From assembly GCA_964511645.1 (NCBI GenBank), contig CAZEGV010000002.1, forward strand, positions 7,783 to 71,782: a DNA stretch of 64,000 nucleotides, written 5' to 3'. Both the position numbers and the translations under genes were made by a program. The stretch is from CAZEGV01 sp964511645 (GTDB lineage: Bacteria; Bacteroidota; Bacteroidia; Cytophagales; JAAEPT01). Below the pieces are notes generated by a model. It did not search any database, was not told the DNA's origin, and saw nothing but the letters and a program-made list of their open reading frames with translations. Of the stretch, positions 44,686 through 54,078 are shown one piece after another. Numbering within the stretch: position 1 is the first letter of the stretch; every line of letters begins with the position of its first letter.

Positions 44686-45345
44686 CTATGCTAATTCTGC
44701 TAAAATCGTTTGTCCACCTTTGGTGATTTTGCCTAACTCAACTACAACCTTAGCATCTAATGGTATGTAAATATCAATACGAGATCCGAATTTAATAAAG
44801 CCAAATTCTTCACTTTGTTCTACTTTGTCTCCTTCTTCTACGTACCAGCAAATTCTTCTTGCCAAGAACCCTGCAATTTGTCTGTATAATATTTGCACAC
44901 CTTTATCACTTTCTACAACAACCGTTGTCCGTTCATTTTCGGTACTTGATTTAGGGTTAAATGCCATCAAAAACTTTCCAGGGTGATATTTGAAATATTT
45001 AACTACTCCAGAAATTGGATTTAAGTTATTGTGTACGTTGAGTGGGGACATGAAAACTGAAATTTGCTTACACTTTTTGTTCAGAAATTCAGCTTCTTCT
45101 ACTTCTTCTATTACTACAACCTTTCCATCACAAGGACACATCACAAGGTTGTCCCCTTTGGTTAATTCTTTGTTTGGAATACGGAAAAAATTCAAGAAAA
45201 TAAGGAAAAAGAACCATGATACTCCAATAATAAGGAATTGAGCAATTTGATTATCAGGAAAGAAATAAAATGCTCCGTAAGTAGCAGCAAGTACCAAAGC
45301 CAATGTTTTTAATAGAAATTTATGCCCTTCTTTGTGTAATGTCAT
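44686..45345 (-). CDS. psd: Phosphatidylserine decarboxylase (short, archaetidylserine type)
   Basis: Produces phosphatidylethanolamine. The 219 residues form the short PSD type: two N-terminal membrane helices (LALVLAATYGAFYFF, FLIIGVSWFFFLIFLNFF), VFMSPLNVHNNLNPISG and GFIKFGSRIDIYIP, in which cleavage at Gly-Ser would create the pyruvoyl group. It lies next to cdsA, which supplies the CDP-diacylglycerol precursor upstream in the same pathway. Confidence 0.95.
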   Translation of the reverse strand: MTLHKEGHKFLLKTLALVLAATYGAFYFFPDNQIAQFLIIGVSWFFFLIFLNFFRIPNKELTKGDNLVMCPCDGKVVVIEEVEEAEFLNKKCKQISVFMSPLNVHNNLNPISGVVKYFKYHPGKFLMAFNPKSSTENERTTVVVESDKGVQILYRQIAGFLARRICWYVEEGDKVEQSEEFGFIKFGSRIDIYIPLDAKVVVELGKITKGGQTILAELA

Positions 45346-45402
45346 GATAAGTTAAAGTTTGTTTTTCAATAAGATGTGCAAGATACAGATAATAATTTAA
45401 AA

Positions 45403-46257
45403 CTAGATGTGAATGACTTCTAAGTAGACATAAGCTACTGGAGCAATTAACAATAAACTATCTGAGCGATCCAAAAAACCTCCGTGACCAGGGATGATTG
45501 ATCCTGAGTCTTTTATGTTTAAACTTCTTTTTAATAGGGATTCAAATAAATCGCCATATACACCTGCCACCGAAACAATAAAGGCAAAAATTACCCATTC
45601 TAAATATGACAATTCAGGATTAACCCACGCCGATAATAATGCAAAGCCTATTGTAAACAACAACCCCCCTATAGCCCCTTCCCAGCTTTTATTAGGCGAA
45701 ATTCTTTTGAATAAAGGTGTTTTCCCGAATAACTTACCAAATGCATAAGCCCCTGTATCATTTGCCCAAATCATAAAGAGTAACGACATCAAAATATAAT
45801 AATGATAACCTTTGGCACGAGCTACCTCTGTTGCCAAATTATCGCTAAACACAACCTCGTGCAACAGCATAAAAGGAAGTGAAATATAAATAATCCCAAA
45901 TAAGGTAACCGAAATGTTCCTAAAAGGCTGTTCTTTTTTTCGGTACAACTCCATCATAAAAATCACCAAGACAAAAGGAATATTCATTAAAAATACCCGT
46001 GTGTCTACATAATCGTTTTTATACAAAAACATCCCTACAATATTCCAAGTACTTAAAAGTACTCCCATCCACACATTAGGGTCTAGTTGTCTAGCTTTCT
46101 TAAATAAAGAATAAAACTCTAATAAAATCATTGTAGCAATGAGTAAAAAAACTCCAGCGTAAGCCCATTTACTATAATAGATAGCAGAGATAACTCCCGC
46201 AGCACCCAAAGAGCCTGCAAGTAGTCGTTGCTGAAGATTACTTAAGTTGTTAGCCAT
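45403..46257 (-). CDS. cdsA: Phosphatidate cytidylyltransferase
   Basis: Forms CDP-diacylglycerol for phospholipids. The 284 residues have about seven to eight membrane helices and the CDP-family signature KRSLNIKDSGSIIPGHGGFLDRSDSLL near the C-terminus, written here as its parts GSIIPGHGG and LDRSDSLL. It precedes psd by 57 nt on the same strand, so the phosphatidylethanolamine route is clustered. Confidence 0.96.
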   Translation of the reverse strand: MANNLSNLQQRLLAGSLGAAGVISAIYYSKWAYAGVFLLIATMILLEFYSLFKKARQLDPNVWMGVLLSTWNIVGMFLYKNDYVDTRVFLMNIPFVLVIFMMELYRKKEQPFRNISVTLFGIIYISLPFMLLHEVVFSDNLATEVARAKGYHYYILMSLLFMIWANDTGAYAFGKLFGKTPLFKRISPNKSWEGAIGGLLFTIGFALLSAWVNPELSYLEWVIFAFIVSVAGVYGDLFESLLKRSLNIKDSGSIIPGHGGFLDRSDSLLLIAPVAYVYLEVIHI

Positions 46258-46342
46258 TTATATATAAAAGTGTTAATTCGTTTAAAGCGTTCACAATATA
46301 CACGATTATTAAATATAAGAACATGTTTTCAAGAATAATAAA

Positions 46343-47278
46343 TCAAATATTTTCTTCTAACTCAGGCTTCTCTACTGATTGCAAACAGGTTCTTATAAAG
46401 ACATAAGCCAAGCCTCCAAAAATCATAGTTGAAACTATAATATAACCAATAGACGGATGGTCAAGTGTTTGGGCTTCATCTGGTAAAAATGAAAATGCCA
46501 TTACAATGATGAAATTATTAATGAAGTGAGCGATGACAGGAATGTAAAATTTACCCGAATAAAAATATAGGTAACCAAAAAAAGCCCCCATTACCACACG
46601 AGGGAAAAATCCAAAAAAAGAAAAATGGATAAGACTAAAGATGACTCCAGCAGACCAAATGGCTAAATGAGGATTTTTAAATAACTTTATTAAAGAGTTT
46701 TGAATGATTCCTCTAAAAACGATTTCTTCGGCTATAGCAGGTACTACTGCCATAAACAAGGTTAACAAAATAGTATTAAAAAATGTATTGTGATTACTTC
46801 CTAGATAGCTAAACATCTCATTATAAGCTTGCTCTTTTTCTAAAGCAGCTATCCTGAATGATTCCCAGCTATTGGGTAGGATAATGTTATTGTTCCAATC
46901 AGCGATGATACTAATTAAAGGAAGAATAGCAAACATTAACATTATAGAGAGAAAAACAAGGAACTCAACTGGTACTTTATTTTTTTTGCTCAACTGAAAA
47001 GGTATCCGTTCACCATATTTTTTAAAAAACAATAAAGTAGGTAACAATAAGCCACAGATAAGAAAAAAAGCATTAAATGCCAGTATTCGTGGCATATACT
47101 GTGGGTAATCCGAAAGATTATTCATTACCTTTTGTAGCAAATCATTACTACCGTTAAATAGGATTAAGCCTAGCACAGAGCTAGCCAATAAGCCAAAGAT
47201 TAAACCTATAAGGGAGTAAATTGCATAGCGTGCTAAAGTCTCTCGAGCAGAAAGCTTAGAATTATTCAAATTATTCAT
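46343..47278 (-). CDS. CPBP-family intramembrane metalloprotease
   Basis: 311 residues with about eight membrane helices. The Abi/CPBP motifs are present: EEIVFRGIIQNSL (Glu-Glu and Arg), HFSFFGFFPRVVMGAFFG with the second-motif His, and FYIPVIAHFINNFI with the third His/Asn. The family includes type II CAAX-prenyl-protease-like enzymes; the substrate is not known. It is divergent from dusB and has its own promoter boxes. Confidence 0.9.
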   Translation of the reverse strand: MNNLNNSKLSARETLARYAIYSLIGLIFGLLASSVLGLILFNGSNDLLQKVMNNLSDYPQYMPRILAFNAFFLICGLLLPTLLFFKKYGERIPFQLSKKNKVPVEFLVFLSIMLMFAILPLISIIADWNNNIILPNSWESFRIAALEKEQAYNEMFSYLGSNHNTFFNTILLTLFMAVVPAIAEEIVFRGIIQNSLIKLFKNPHLAIWSAGVIFSLIHFSFFGFFPRVVMGAFFGYLYFYSGKFYIPVIAHFINNFIIVMAFSFLPDEAQTLDHPSIGYIIVSTMIFGGLAYVFIRTCLQSVEKPELEENI

Positions 47279-47323
47279 CTAAATTTGTCGTTCAGTTTAT
47301 TGATAGAAAAAATACTATCCAGA

Positions 47324-47355
47324 CAAAGATAACAAATGAGTGTTAAAATTGGCAA
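47324..47355 (-). promoter_or_regulatory. Candidate promoter of the CPBP protease gene
   Basis: The minus strand reads TTG, 21 nt, TATCTTTG, a good Bacteroidota -33/-7 match. The -33 box falls inside the start of dusB on the other strand. The predicted leader is about 39 nt. Confidence 0.5.
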
Positions 47356-48316
47356 TATTGATTTAGGAGAGTTTCCACTATTACTTGCTCCAATGGAAGA
47401 TGTAAGTGATCCACCTTTTAGGGCTGTATGCAAAGCAAATGGTGCGGACATGATGTATACCGAATTTATCTCTTCGGAAGGGTTGATTAGAGACGCTCGA
47501 AAAAGTCGTCAGAAACTTGATATTTATGAAGATGAGAGACCTATTGGGATTCAAATATTTGGAGACAAAATAGACTCTATGCGTGAAGCGGCATCTATTG
47601 CTGAGCAAGCTAACCCAGAATTGATAGACATAAACTACGGTTGCCCTGTAAAGAAAGTGGCTTGTAAAGGAGCTGGAGCAGGGATTCTTAGAGATGTTCC
47701 CAAAATGGAACAAATGACCCGAGAAATTGTAAAACAAGTAGATCTTCCTGTTACTGTCAAAACCCGACTCGGCTGGGATAGCGATACCGTGCAGATTGTA
47801 GAAGTCGCTTTAAGACTGCAAGATGCAGGAATCAAAGCTTTGAGTATACATGGTAGAACAAGGATGCAGATGTACAAAGGGGAAGCCGATTGGACAGAAA
47901 TTGCCGCAGTCAAAAACCATCCTGATATAGAAATTCCGATTTTTGGGAACGGTGATATTGATTCACCCGAAAAAGCATTGTTATACAAAGAAAAATACAA
48001 TGTAGACGGCATTATGATTGGAAGAGCCGCCATTGGTTATCCTTGGATTTTTAATGAAATCAAACACTACCTTGCTACAGGAGAGCAACTCCCCAAACCC
48101 ACAGTAAATGAACGTATTATTGCCTGTGAGCAACACCTCAACTTCTCTCTTAGTTGGAAAGGAGAGCGGCAAGGAGTCTTAGAAATGAGGAGACATTACA
48201 CCAATTATTTTAAAGGAATGACAAATTTTAAACCATTCAGGACTCGATTGGTAGAGACATTAGAACCTAACGAAATTAAGCAAATTTTGACCGAAGTAAA
48301 AGGATATTATAGTTGA
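47336..48316 (+). CDS. dusB: tRNA-dihydrouridine synthase, DusB-type
   Basis: FMN enzyme that reduces uridine in the tRNA D-loop. The 326 residues show LLAPMEDVSDPPFRAVC, INYGCPVKKVACKGAGAGIL (catalytic Cys), VKTRLGWD, SIHGRTRMQMYKGEADW and FGNGDIDSPEKAL, all typical. The stop overlaps the next start as TGATG. Confidence 0.96.
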   Translation: MSVKIGNIDLGEFPLLLAPMEDVSDPPFRAVCKANGADMMYTEFISSEGLIRDARKSRQKLDIYEDERPIGIQIFGDKIDSMREAASIAEQANPELIDINYGCPVKKVACKGAGAGILRDVPKMEQMTREIVKQVDLPVTVKTRLGWDSDTVQIVEVALRLQDAGIKALSIHGRTRMQMYKGEADWTEIAAVKNHPDIEIPIFGNGDIDSPEKALLYKEKYNVDGIMIGRAAIGYPWIFNEIKHYLATGEQLPKPTVNERIIACEQHLNFSLSWKGERQGVLEMRRHYTNYFKGMTNFKPFRTRLVETLEPNEIKQILTEVKGYYS

Positions 48317-48597
48317 TGAACCCAATTAAAATAAGCGATCGAGCGCTAACCGAAATCAAAAATATTTTTGACACCAAAGGCATTCCATCTGATTATTGCC
48401 TCAGAATTACCGTAAAAGGTAGTGGATGTGCCGGAATTAATCACGCTATTGGTTTTGATAAACTTGGAGACAATGACGAACAATACGACTATGATGGATT
48501 GAAAGTAATCATCAACAAAAAAGACTTTATGCACCTTATTGGTGTTTCTGTGGACTTTACAGAAAGTAATGATGTCACGGGATTTGTTTTTAGTTAA
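48316..48597 (+). CDS. IscA/HesB-like protein lacking the C-terminal CxC
   Basis: 93 residues from the ATG at 48316, which shares its A with the dusB stop. The fold region of A-type iron-sulfur carriers is present, with the first cysteine in VKGSGCAGINHAI. The usual second part, a TCGCG motif after GFVFxNP, is missing: the protein ends at DVTGFVFS. Some Bacteroidota have short IscA relatives without CxC, so it may be a divergent subfamily; it may also have been shortened, since intergenic repeat copy C begins just beyond the stop. Iron-sulfur carrier function is doubtful. Confidence 0.8.
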   Translation: MNPIKISDRALTEIKNIFDTKGIPSDYCLRITVKGSGCAGINHAIGFDKLGDNDEQYDYDGLKVIINKKDFMHLIGVSVDFTESNDVTGFVFS

Positions 48598-48629
48598 ATT
48601 GTGGGAGCTTCCCTATCGTTTCACTCTCG

Positions 48630-48790
48630 TGGCTATTTCGCCCCAACGGTCGGGTCATTCGTTCCCAATCTTTGTTGTTTTTATGATTCTCCCATACTGA
48701 GCCTGTTAGTATCAGCATGAGCTTGCCGAAGATAAAATGAACTTTATCCGTAAAAAAACAACAAAGGATTTCCACTGCTACCCCTAAGCC
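48630..48790 (-). repeat. Intergenic hairpin repeat, copy C (reverse orientation)
   Basis: Read on the minus strand: GTGGAAATCC, arm TTTGTTGTTTTTTTAC, a longer loop containing TTCGGCAAGCTCATGCTGAT, facing arm AAAAACAACAAAGATTGGG, then AACGAATGACCCGACCGTTGGGG. The modules match copies A and B, with the core in the same direction relative to the flanks. The 269-nt gap between the IscA-like gene and the next gene is mostly this element. Confidence 0.78.
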
Positions 48791-48866
48791 ATTTCTCGAT
48801 TGAGTCAAATATAATTGTTAATACACCTTTTCTTGTCTATCTTGTTATTATATAAACCTCTTTATT

Positions 48867-49832
48867 ATGCGAACGATTTTATTTATTAGTCTAATTATTT
48901 GTAGCAGTTTACTCATTGTTACTGAAACGATTTATCCAATTGAAGGAAGTTTACTTAAAATCATATTAGCGATAAGTACTTTGCTTTCAGGAGTATTGAT
49001 GTTTATTTTCTCAGCATTAAACTTAGAGGAATTCAAAAATAGGTTAGCTAACCTAAATAAAGATTTTGTTAAAAATGACAAAGCCCTAAAAATTCAAATA
49101 GAAAAATCTGAGCAGATTGATGAAACGCTAGCCAAATATGAGCAAGTAAAATTAGAGTTTGAAGTCAGTAAAAAAAGTGTTTTAACCCTAGAACAAGAAA
49201 AACAAAACATACAGCTCAACCTCAATGTACTCAAGCAAGAAGGAGGTGAAAACAATATCCAGACTCAAAGCCTAAAGCAAGAATTGAGTCAAGCACAAAG
49301 TAATAATAATGAACTAAGTATTGAGAATAATGAACTTAAACGCAATGTGCTAAATCTTGAAATGAAACTAGCACAAAGCATCAATATCCGCCCAGTTAAA
49401 AAAGCTGAGTCGACTATTGCTACTACTGATTTTCAGTTCAACAATAAAGAAGAATGTTTACAAGTATTGGCTGATAAGAAGTGGAATGAAGTACATCAAT
49501 ACGAGTGCTCTAAATGTGAAAACACTAACTATAATGCCCTTAATCACCTAAATTCTCGAAAATGTACCCGTTGTAACCATATAGAGTCTGCAATGGCACG
49601 CACGATATTTACAGGAGTAAGATTCCCCTTAGAAAAAGCATTTCACATTACTCAATTGGTATTTGATGAGCCTAAAATTCCGATTGAAAAATTAATTAAA
49701 GAAACTGAGTTGAGTAAAAACACTTGCTGGAAGTTTAAAAAGAAAATAATTAAACAAATAAGTGCTTACCAAAAGAAAAACAAACTAAAAGCCAATAAAT
49801 GGGAAGATATTATATACCCTAGTTTTATTTAA
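48867..49832 (+). CDS. Membrane-anchored coiled-coil protein with IS1595-like zinc ribbon
   Basis: 321 residues. Two membrane helices (about 3-20 and 27-50), a long coiled coil (about 52-170, Glu/Lys/Leu/Asn-rich heptads), a linker, then a segment like the N-terminal part of IS1595-family transposases: YECSKCENTNYN and RKCTRCNHIE give a four-Cys zinc ribbon (C214, C217, C233, C236), followed by ARTIFTGVRFPLEKAFHI and an HTH-like LIKETELSKNTCWKFKKKI. The DDE transposase core is absent. It is therefore unlikely to transpose and may be a membrane-tethered nucleic-acid-binding protein. Flanked by repeat copy C on the left. Confidence 0.75.
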   Translation: MRTILFISLIICSSLLIVTETIYPIEGSLLKIILAISTLLSGVLMFIFSALNLEEFKNRLANLNKDFVKNDKALKIQIEKSEQIDETLAKYEQVKLEFEVSKKSVLTLEQEKQNIQLNLNVLKQEGGENNIQTQSLKQELSQAQSNNNELSIENNELKRNVLNLEMKLAQSINIRPVKKAESTIATTDFQFNNKEECLQVLADKKWNEVHQYECSKCENTNYNALNHLNSRKCTRCNHIESAMARTIFTGVRFPLEKAFHITQLVFDEPKIPIEKLIKETELSKNTCWKFKKKIIKQISAYQKKNKLKANKWEDIIYPSFI

Positions 49833-49865
49833 AGGCTTACTTTGTTCAAGTAGAGGATTTTCTCC

Positions 49866-50912
49866 TTAGTGGGTAATTACTATTTTCTTGCGTATTACTT
49901 CTGTGTTTAGCTTTATCTGAAAAACATAAACACCCGACTTTAAAAGCCTTGTATCAAATACTGTGTGCACATTTGTAATACTTTTAGAGTGCATTACCTT
50001 TCCTGTAACATCTATAACGCTTAGCAAGCTACTACTTTCGGTAGCTACTTGAGGTAAATCAATAAATAATGAGACCTTAGCAGGATTTGGATATATATTG
50101 ATTTCGGATTTCGTTATATCAACCGCTATTACTTTTGATTTGGTGCTTGTGCCATCATAATCGTATTGTACCAATCGATAATAAGATACTCCATCCTCTG
50201 GATTATAATCTAGAAGATTATAATGTAATAGCTCATTACTAGTACCCGCACCAGTAAGTGCCTCAATAGCAATAAACTCGTTACTAGCATTTGCTTTTTC
50301 GATTATAAAATAGCTGTTGTTTGTTTCCGAAACCGTTGTCCACGACAATTGAGTCGCATTACTCTCATTAGAATAAACTCCTGAGAAGGAGAGTAGCTCG
50401 ATGGGTAAGCCTACTCCAAAGGCAACTTTAATAGGACCGCAAGGACCAGCAGAAAAAACACTTCCCCCATTTATAAAGTTTAAAGCAGTATTACCTGCCG
50501 CACAAATGACATTATCTACTATTCCTGTAATGTTTGACTGCACAGTTAGTGACCCCATCGCTGAGAAATCTAAAATTCCTCCGCTTACATTCCAGCTACC
50601 AGTAGTGTTATTAAATGCAGCAGCTCCACCACCTACAACTTTCAATGTTCCCCCCGACATATTCAATGTTTCTCCATTAGTAAGAATCGCCACACTAGAA
50701 ATAGTAAGCTCACCAGCGGTAAGAGTCATTGTCCCCGCATAAAAAAGAGGTAAAACAACAGACATTCCACCATGAGAAACAGTTACGTTATCATTAACGC
50801 CAATAGTTGCTGGTGGCACGATGTCCCAAGTACCTACTCCCGTAGAAGTATAAGTAGCTCCGTAGCTAAAACTAAATGCTAGTAAAATAGAAATAAATAA
50901 AATCTGTTTCAT
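49866..50912 (-). CDS. T9SS-secreted beta-rich surface protein
   Basis: 348 residues with a signal peptide (MKQILFISILLAFSFSYGA), a Gly/Thr/Ser-rich low-complexity beta-helix-like region (about 20-165; GTMTLTAGELTISSVAILTNG, NMSGGTLKVVGGG), a fibronectin-like segment (IELLSFSGVYSNESNATQL) and a T9SS type A sorting domain (INIYPNPAKVSLFIDLP, VTGKVMHSKS, LKSGVYVFQIKLN). It is predicted to be exported and anchored on the surface. Function unknown. Confidence 0.88.
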   Translation of the reverse strand: MKQILFISILLAFSFSYGATYTSTGVGTWDIVPPATIGVNDNVTVSHGGMSVVLPLFYAGTMTLTAGELTISSVAILTNGETLNMSGGTLKVVGGGAAAFNNTTGSWNVSGGILDFSAMGSLTVQSNITGIVDNVICAAGNTALNFINGGSVFSAGPCGPIKVAFGVGLPIELLSFSGVYSNESNATQLSWTTVSETNNSYFIIEKANASNEFIAIEALTGAGTSNELLHYNLLDYNPEDGVSYYRLVQYDYDGTSTKSKVIAVDITKSEINIYPNPAKVSLFIDLPQVATESSSLLSVIDVTGKVMHSKSITNVHTVFDTRLLKSGVYVFQIKLNTEVIRKKIVITH

Positions 50913-51013
50913 AACAATGTTAATTTACTGATACATAGGACAATATATAAAAAATGAGCAGTATAAAAAATAAAAACGAGAAATAATTAGATTAATACAA
51001 TATTTTGTTAGCC

Positions 51014-51787
51014 TTAGTGAGGCTTAGCTAAAAAAACTGTTCCAACTTTTTTGGTTTTCAAAATATCGAGTATTACCTCTTTTTGCTTACCATTAGCTAT
51101 ATGTACCACAATGCCTTTTTCTGTGACTCTTTTTGCTGTATCAAATTTTGATTGCATTCCGCCTCTCCCTCCTGAGGATTTATCTTTTTGGATAAACTGT
51201 GTATACCGCTCATTTCCAAAAGGGATTTCAGTAATTACCTTTGAGCCGTCCTCTTCGGGATTACCATCGTATACCCCTGCCACATTAGATAGTATGATAA
51301 GTTTGTCTGCTTCTATCATAAATGCCATCAAGCCTGCTAGCTCATCATTATCGGTAAACATTAATTCCGACAAAGAAACAACATCATTTTCGTTTACGAT
51401 AGGTACAATGCCTTCTTTCAAAAGACCTTGTAAACAAGACTTCATGTTTTTGTAATGCTCTTTGCTAGATGAGAAATCATTTTTCGTAGCTAATACTTGA
51501 GCACAAGTAATCTTGTGATCCGCAAAATATTTTGCGTAGGTACTTATTAGCTTTGCCTGACCTACTGCTGAGTATATTTGCCTTTGAGCAATATCTTCGG
51601 TGGTATTAGCTAATTTCACAAGTGTTTTTCCTGCTCCTACAGCTCCAGAAGAAACCAAAACAACTTGCGTTCCGCTAGCTTGTATTTCTGCTATTTGTTG
51701 TGCCAATTGATAGATTACGTCTGTATCTAAGGCTCCGTTTTGAGTCGTTAAAACATTTGTTCCAACTTTTACAACAATTTTCTTCAT
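51014..51787 (-). CDS. proB: Glutamate 5-kinase (without PUA domain)
   Basis: First step of proline synthesis. The 257 residues are only the amino-acid-kinase fold (KKIVVKVGTNVLT, LVSSGAVGAGKTLV, PIVNENDVVS, FTDNDELAGLMA, SSGGRGGMQSKFDTA); the C-terminal PUA domain of E. coli ProB is missing, as in several Bacteroidota. It lies 3 nt after argC, so proline and arginine steps share one transcript. Confidence 0.95.
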   Translation of the reverse strand: MKKIVVKVGTNVLTTQNGALDTDVIYQLAQQIAEIQASGTQVVLVSSGAVGAGKTLVKLANTTEDIAQRQIYSAVGQAKLISTYAKYFADHKITCAQVLATKNDFSSSKEHYKNMKSCLQGLLKEGIVPIVNENDVVSLSELMFTDNDELAGLMAFMIEADKLIILSNVAGVYDGNPEEDGSKVITEIPFGNERYTQFIQKDKSSGGRGGMQSKFDTAKRVTEKGIVVHIANGKQKEVILDILKTKKVGTVFLAKPH

Positions 51788-51790
51788 TTC

Positions 51791-52750
51791 TTAAAAAGCT
51801 GATGGTTTTAACCTTAATCCTGTATCTTCAGCTAAGCCAAAAATTAAATTTAGATTTTGAACTGCTTGCCCAGAAGCACCTTTTACTAAGTTATCAATCA
51901 TTGTAATGACATGTAGCTTATTACCAAATTTTTGTAAATAAACTAAACCATTATTGGTATTTACCACTTGTTTGAGACTCGGATTTTCATCTACTACATG
52001 TACGAATGGATGCCCAGCGTAGTATGCCTTATATAATTCAGTCGCTTTTGTTAATGATAATTCTGTTTGCAAATAAGTAGAGGCAATAATTCCTCTTGTA
52101 AAGTCGCCTCTAAAAGGCACAAAGTTAATCTCCTGATTAAAATTGCTTTGTAATTGTTTGACACTTTGAGTGATTTCTTCTAAGTGCTGATGTTCAAAAG
52201 CTTTATAGATAGACATATTACCATTTCTCCAACTAAAGTGAGAGGTGTTTGTAGGCTTTTGCCCAGCTCCAGTAGATCCTGTAATCGCCGTAACGTGTAA
52301 TTCTGATAATTTATTAGCTTTAGCTAAAGGCAATAAGCCAATTTGTATACAAGTAGCAAAACAACCTGGGTTAGCAATGTGCTGAGCTTTCTTAATGTCA
52401 GATTTATTCAATTCGGGTAAACCATAAACGAAGTTGTTTCCAGCTCTTTTATGTCTATAGTCTGTACTGAGGTCTATCACCTTAACAGAAAGAAATTCGG
52501 GGTTTTTGTCTAAAAATTTAGTGGCATCTCCATGACCCAAACACATGATTAATACATCTATATTTGTATTTAACTCACCTGTGAATACTAAATCGGTATA
52601 ACCAATTAAGTCTTTATGTACTGCGTGGATAGGATTCCCTGCATTACTATTACTATGTACAAACTGGATATCAGCTTCTGGATGACCTACTAATATTCTT
52701 AATAATTCACCTCCAGTATATCCTGCTCCTCCTATTATTCCAATTTTCAT
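51791..52750 (-). CDS. argC: N-acetyl-gamma-glutamyl-phosphate reductase
   Basis: Third step of arginine synthesis. The 319 residues have the NAD(P) loop IGIIGGAGYTGGELLRIL, the catalytic-Cys motif HIANPGCFATCIQIGLLPL, and VPFRGDFTRGIIASTYL. It is 115 nt downstream of argG and 3 nt upstream of proB. Confidence 0.96.
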   Translation of the reverse strand: MKIGIIGGAGYTGGELLRILVGHPEADIQFVHSNSNAGNPIHAVHKDLIGYTDLVFTGELNTNIDVLIMCLGHGDATKFLDKNPEFLSVKVIDLSTDYRHKRAGNNFVYGLPELNKSDIKKAQHIANPGCFATCIQIGLLPLAKANKLSELHVTAITGSTGAGQKPTNTSHFSWRNGNMSIYKAFEHQHLEEITQSVKQLQSNFNQEINFVPFRGDFTRGIIASTYLQTELSLTKATELYKAYYAGHPFVHVVDENPSLKQVVNTNNGLVYLQKFGNKLHVITMIDNLVKGASGQAVQNLNLIFGLAEDTGLRLKPSAF

Positions 52751-52865
52751 TACTTTGTTTTAATTAAAAATGAATAATTTAAACCATTTTTTTTACTTAA
52801 AAAAACTTTCTGCTATCAGTACCTTCCTCTAGGAAGAAACTTGTAAGTAATCTTCAGAAATATTA

Positions 52866-54059
52866 TTATTTGGTTTTATTAATTAGTCTATGAATCATTG
52901 TTTGGTTACCAAATATCTTAGAAAACCCTTTTACATCTTCTCCAGACCAAGCATTATTCATCTCACCATAACTACCAAATTCAGATGACATTAAATCATG
53001 CTTAGACTCAATACCAATTACATAGAATCTATAAGGCATCAGTTGTAATTTGACTGTTCCAGAGACTGTCGCTTGACTATTGTCTAAGAATTTTTCAATA
53101 TCTCTTAAGGCAGGCTCTAAGAATTGACCTTCGTGCACCATATTGCCATAGGTAGCCGAAAGTTGGTCTTTCAATATCAATTGTTGCTTCGTTAAGGTAT
53201 GTTTTTCTAAAGCATGGTGTGCTTTGATTAGGATCAATGGAGCAGCAGCTTCAAAACCAACTCTACCTTTGATGCCAATAATTGTATCACCTACATGAAT
53301 GTCTCTCCCTAAAGCAAAGCCACTCGCTATTTCTTCAATTTTGACAATGGCATGGGCGGGATTCTTAAACTTCTGTCCGTTTACAACAACTGGTTCTCCT
53401 TTTAAGAATTCGATTACCATTTCTTCAGGTTCATTTTTACTGAGTTGAGTAGGGAAAGCTTGTTCTGGTAAATAACCATCAGATGTTAAAGTCTCAACGC
53501 CTCCTACAGAAGTCCCCCACAAACCTTTGTTAATAGAGTAAATAGATTTTTTCCAATCACGTTCTACTCCTTTTGCTTTTAAGAATTCAATTTCTTCTTC
53601 TCTCGATAATTTATTATCTCTAATTGGAGTAATGATGTTAATGTCTGGACAGATGATATGAAAAGTCATATCAAACCTCACTTGGTCATTACCAGCACCT
53701 GTACTACCATGAGCAATATGTCCTGCTCCTATTTTATTGGCATAATTAGCAATGGCAATTGCCTGAAAAATTCTTTCGGCACTTACGGAAAGTGGATATG
53801 TATTGTTTTTTAAAATATTTCCTGCGATAAGGTATTTTACACAGTTTTGATAAAAATTATCCGTCTCATCAATGCAGGTATGAGTAGTTACACCCAATTG
53901 TTTTGCCTTTATAGCTACATTTTCTAATTCTTCTTCTGAGAACCCACCTGTGTTTACAATCACAGAGTGAACTTCTAAACCCTTATCATCTGACAAATAC
54001 TTTGCACAATACGTAGTGTCTAATCCGCCACTAAATGCTAAAACAACTTTATTATTCAT
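52866..54059 (-). CDS. argG: Argininosuccinate synthase
   Basis: Condenses citrulline and aspartate. The 397 residues include VVLAFSGGLDTTYCAKYL (PP-loop), AHGSTGAGNDQVRFDM and IYSINKGLWGTSVGG. It heads argG-argC-proB. A perfect 22-bp palindrome starts 20 nt upstream of its ATG and is likely an operator. The gap to argC (52751-52865) contains only a weak CTTCC/GGAAG hairpin. Confidence 0.97.
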   Translation of the reverse strand: MNNKVVLAFSGGLDTTYCAKYLSDDKGLEVHSVIVNTGGFSEEELENVAIKAKQLGVTTHTCIDETDNFYQNCVKYLIAGNILKNNTYPLSVSAERIFQAIAIANYANKIGAGHIAHGSTGAGNDQVRFDMTFHIICPDINIITPIRDNKLSREEEIEFLKAKGVERDWKKSIYSINKGLWGTSVGGVETLTSDGYLPEQAFPTQLSKNEPEEMVIEFLKGEPVVVNGQKFKNPAHAIVKIEEIASGFALGRDIHVGDTIIGIKGRVGFEAAAPLILIKAHHALEKHTLTKQQLILKDQLSATYGNMVHEGQFLEPALRDIEKFLDNSQATVSGTVKLQLMPYRFYVIGIESKHDLMSSEFGSYGEMNNAWSGEDVKGFSKIFGNQTMIHRLINKTK

Positions 54060-54078
54060 TATTTAATCTATTCTTTTT

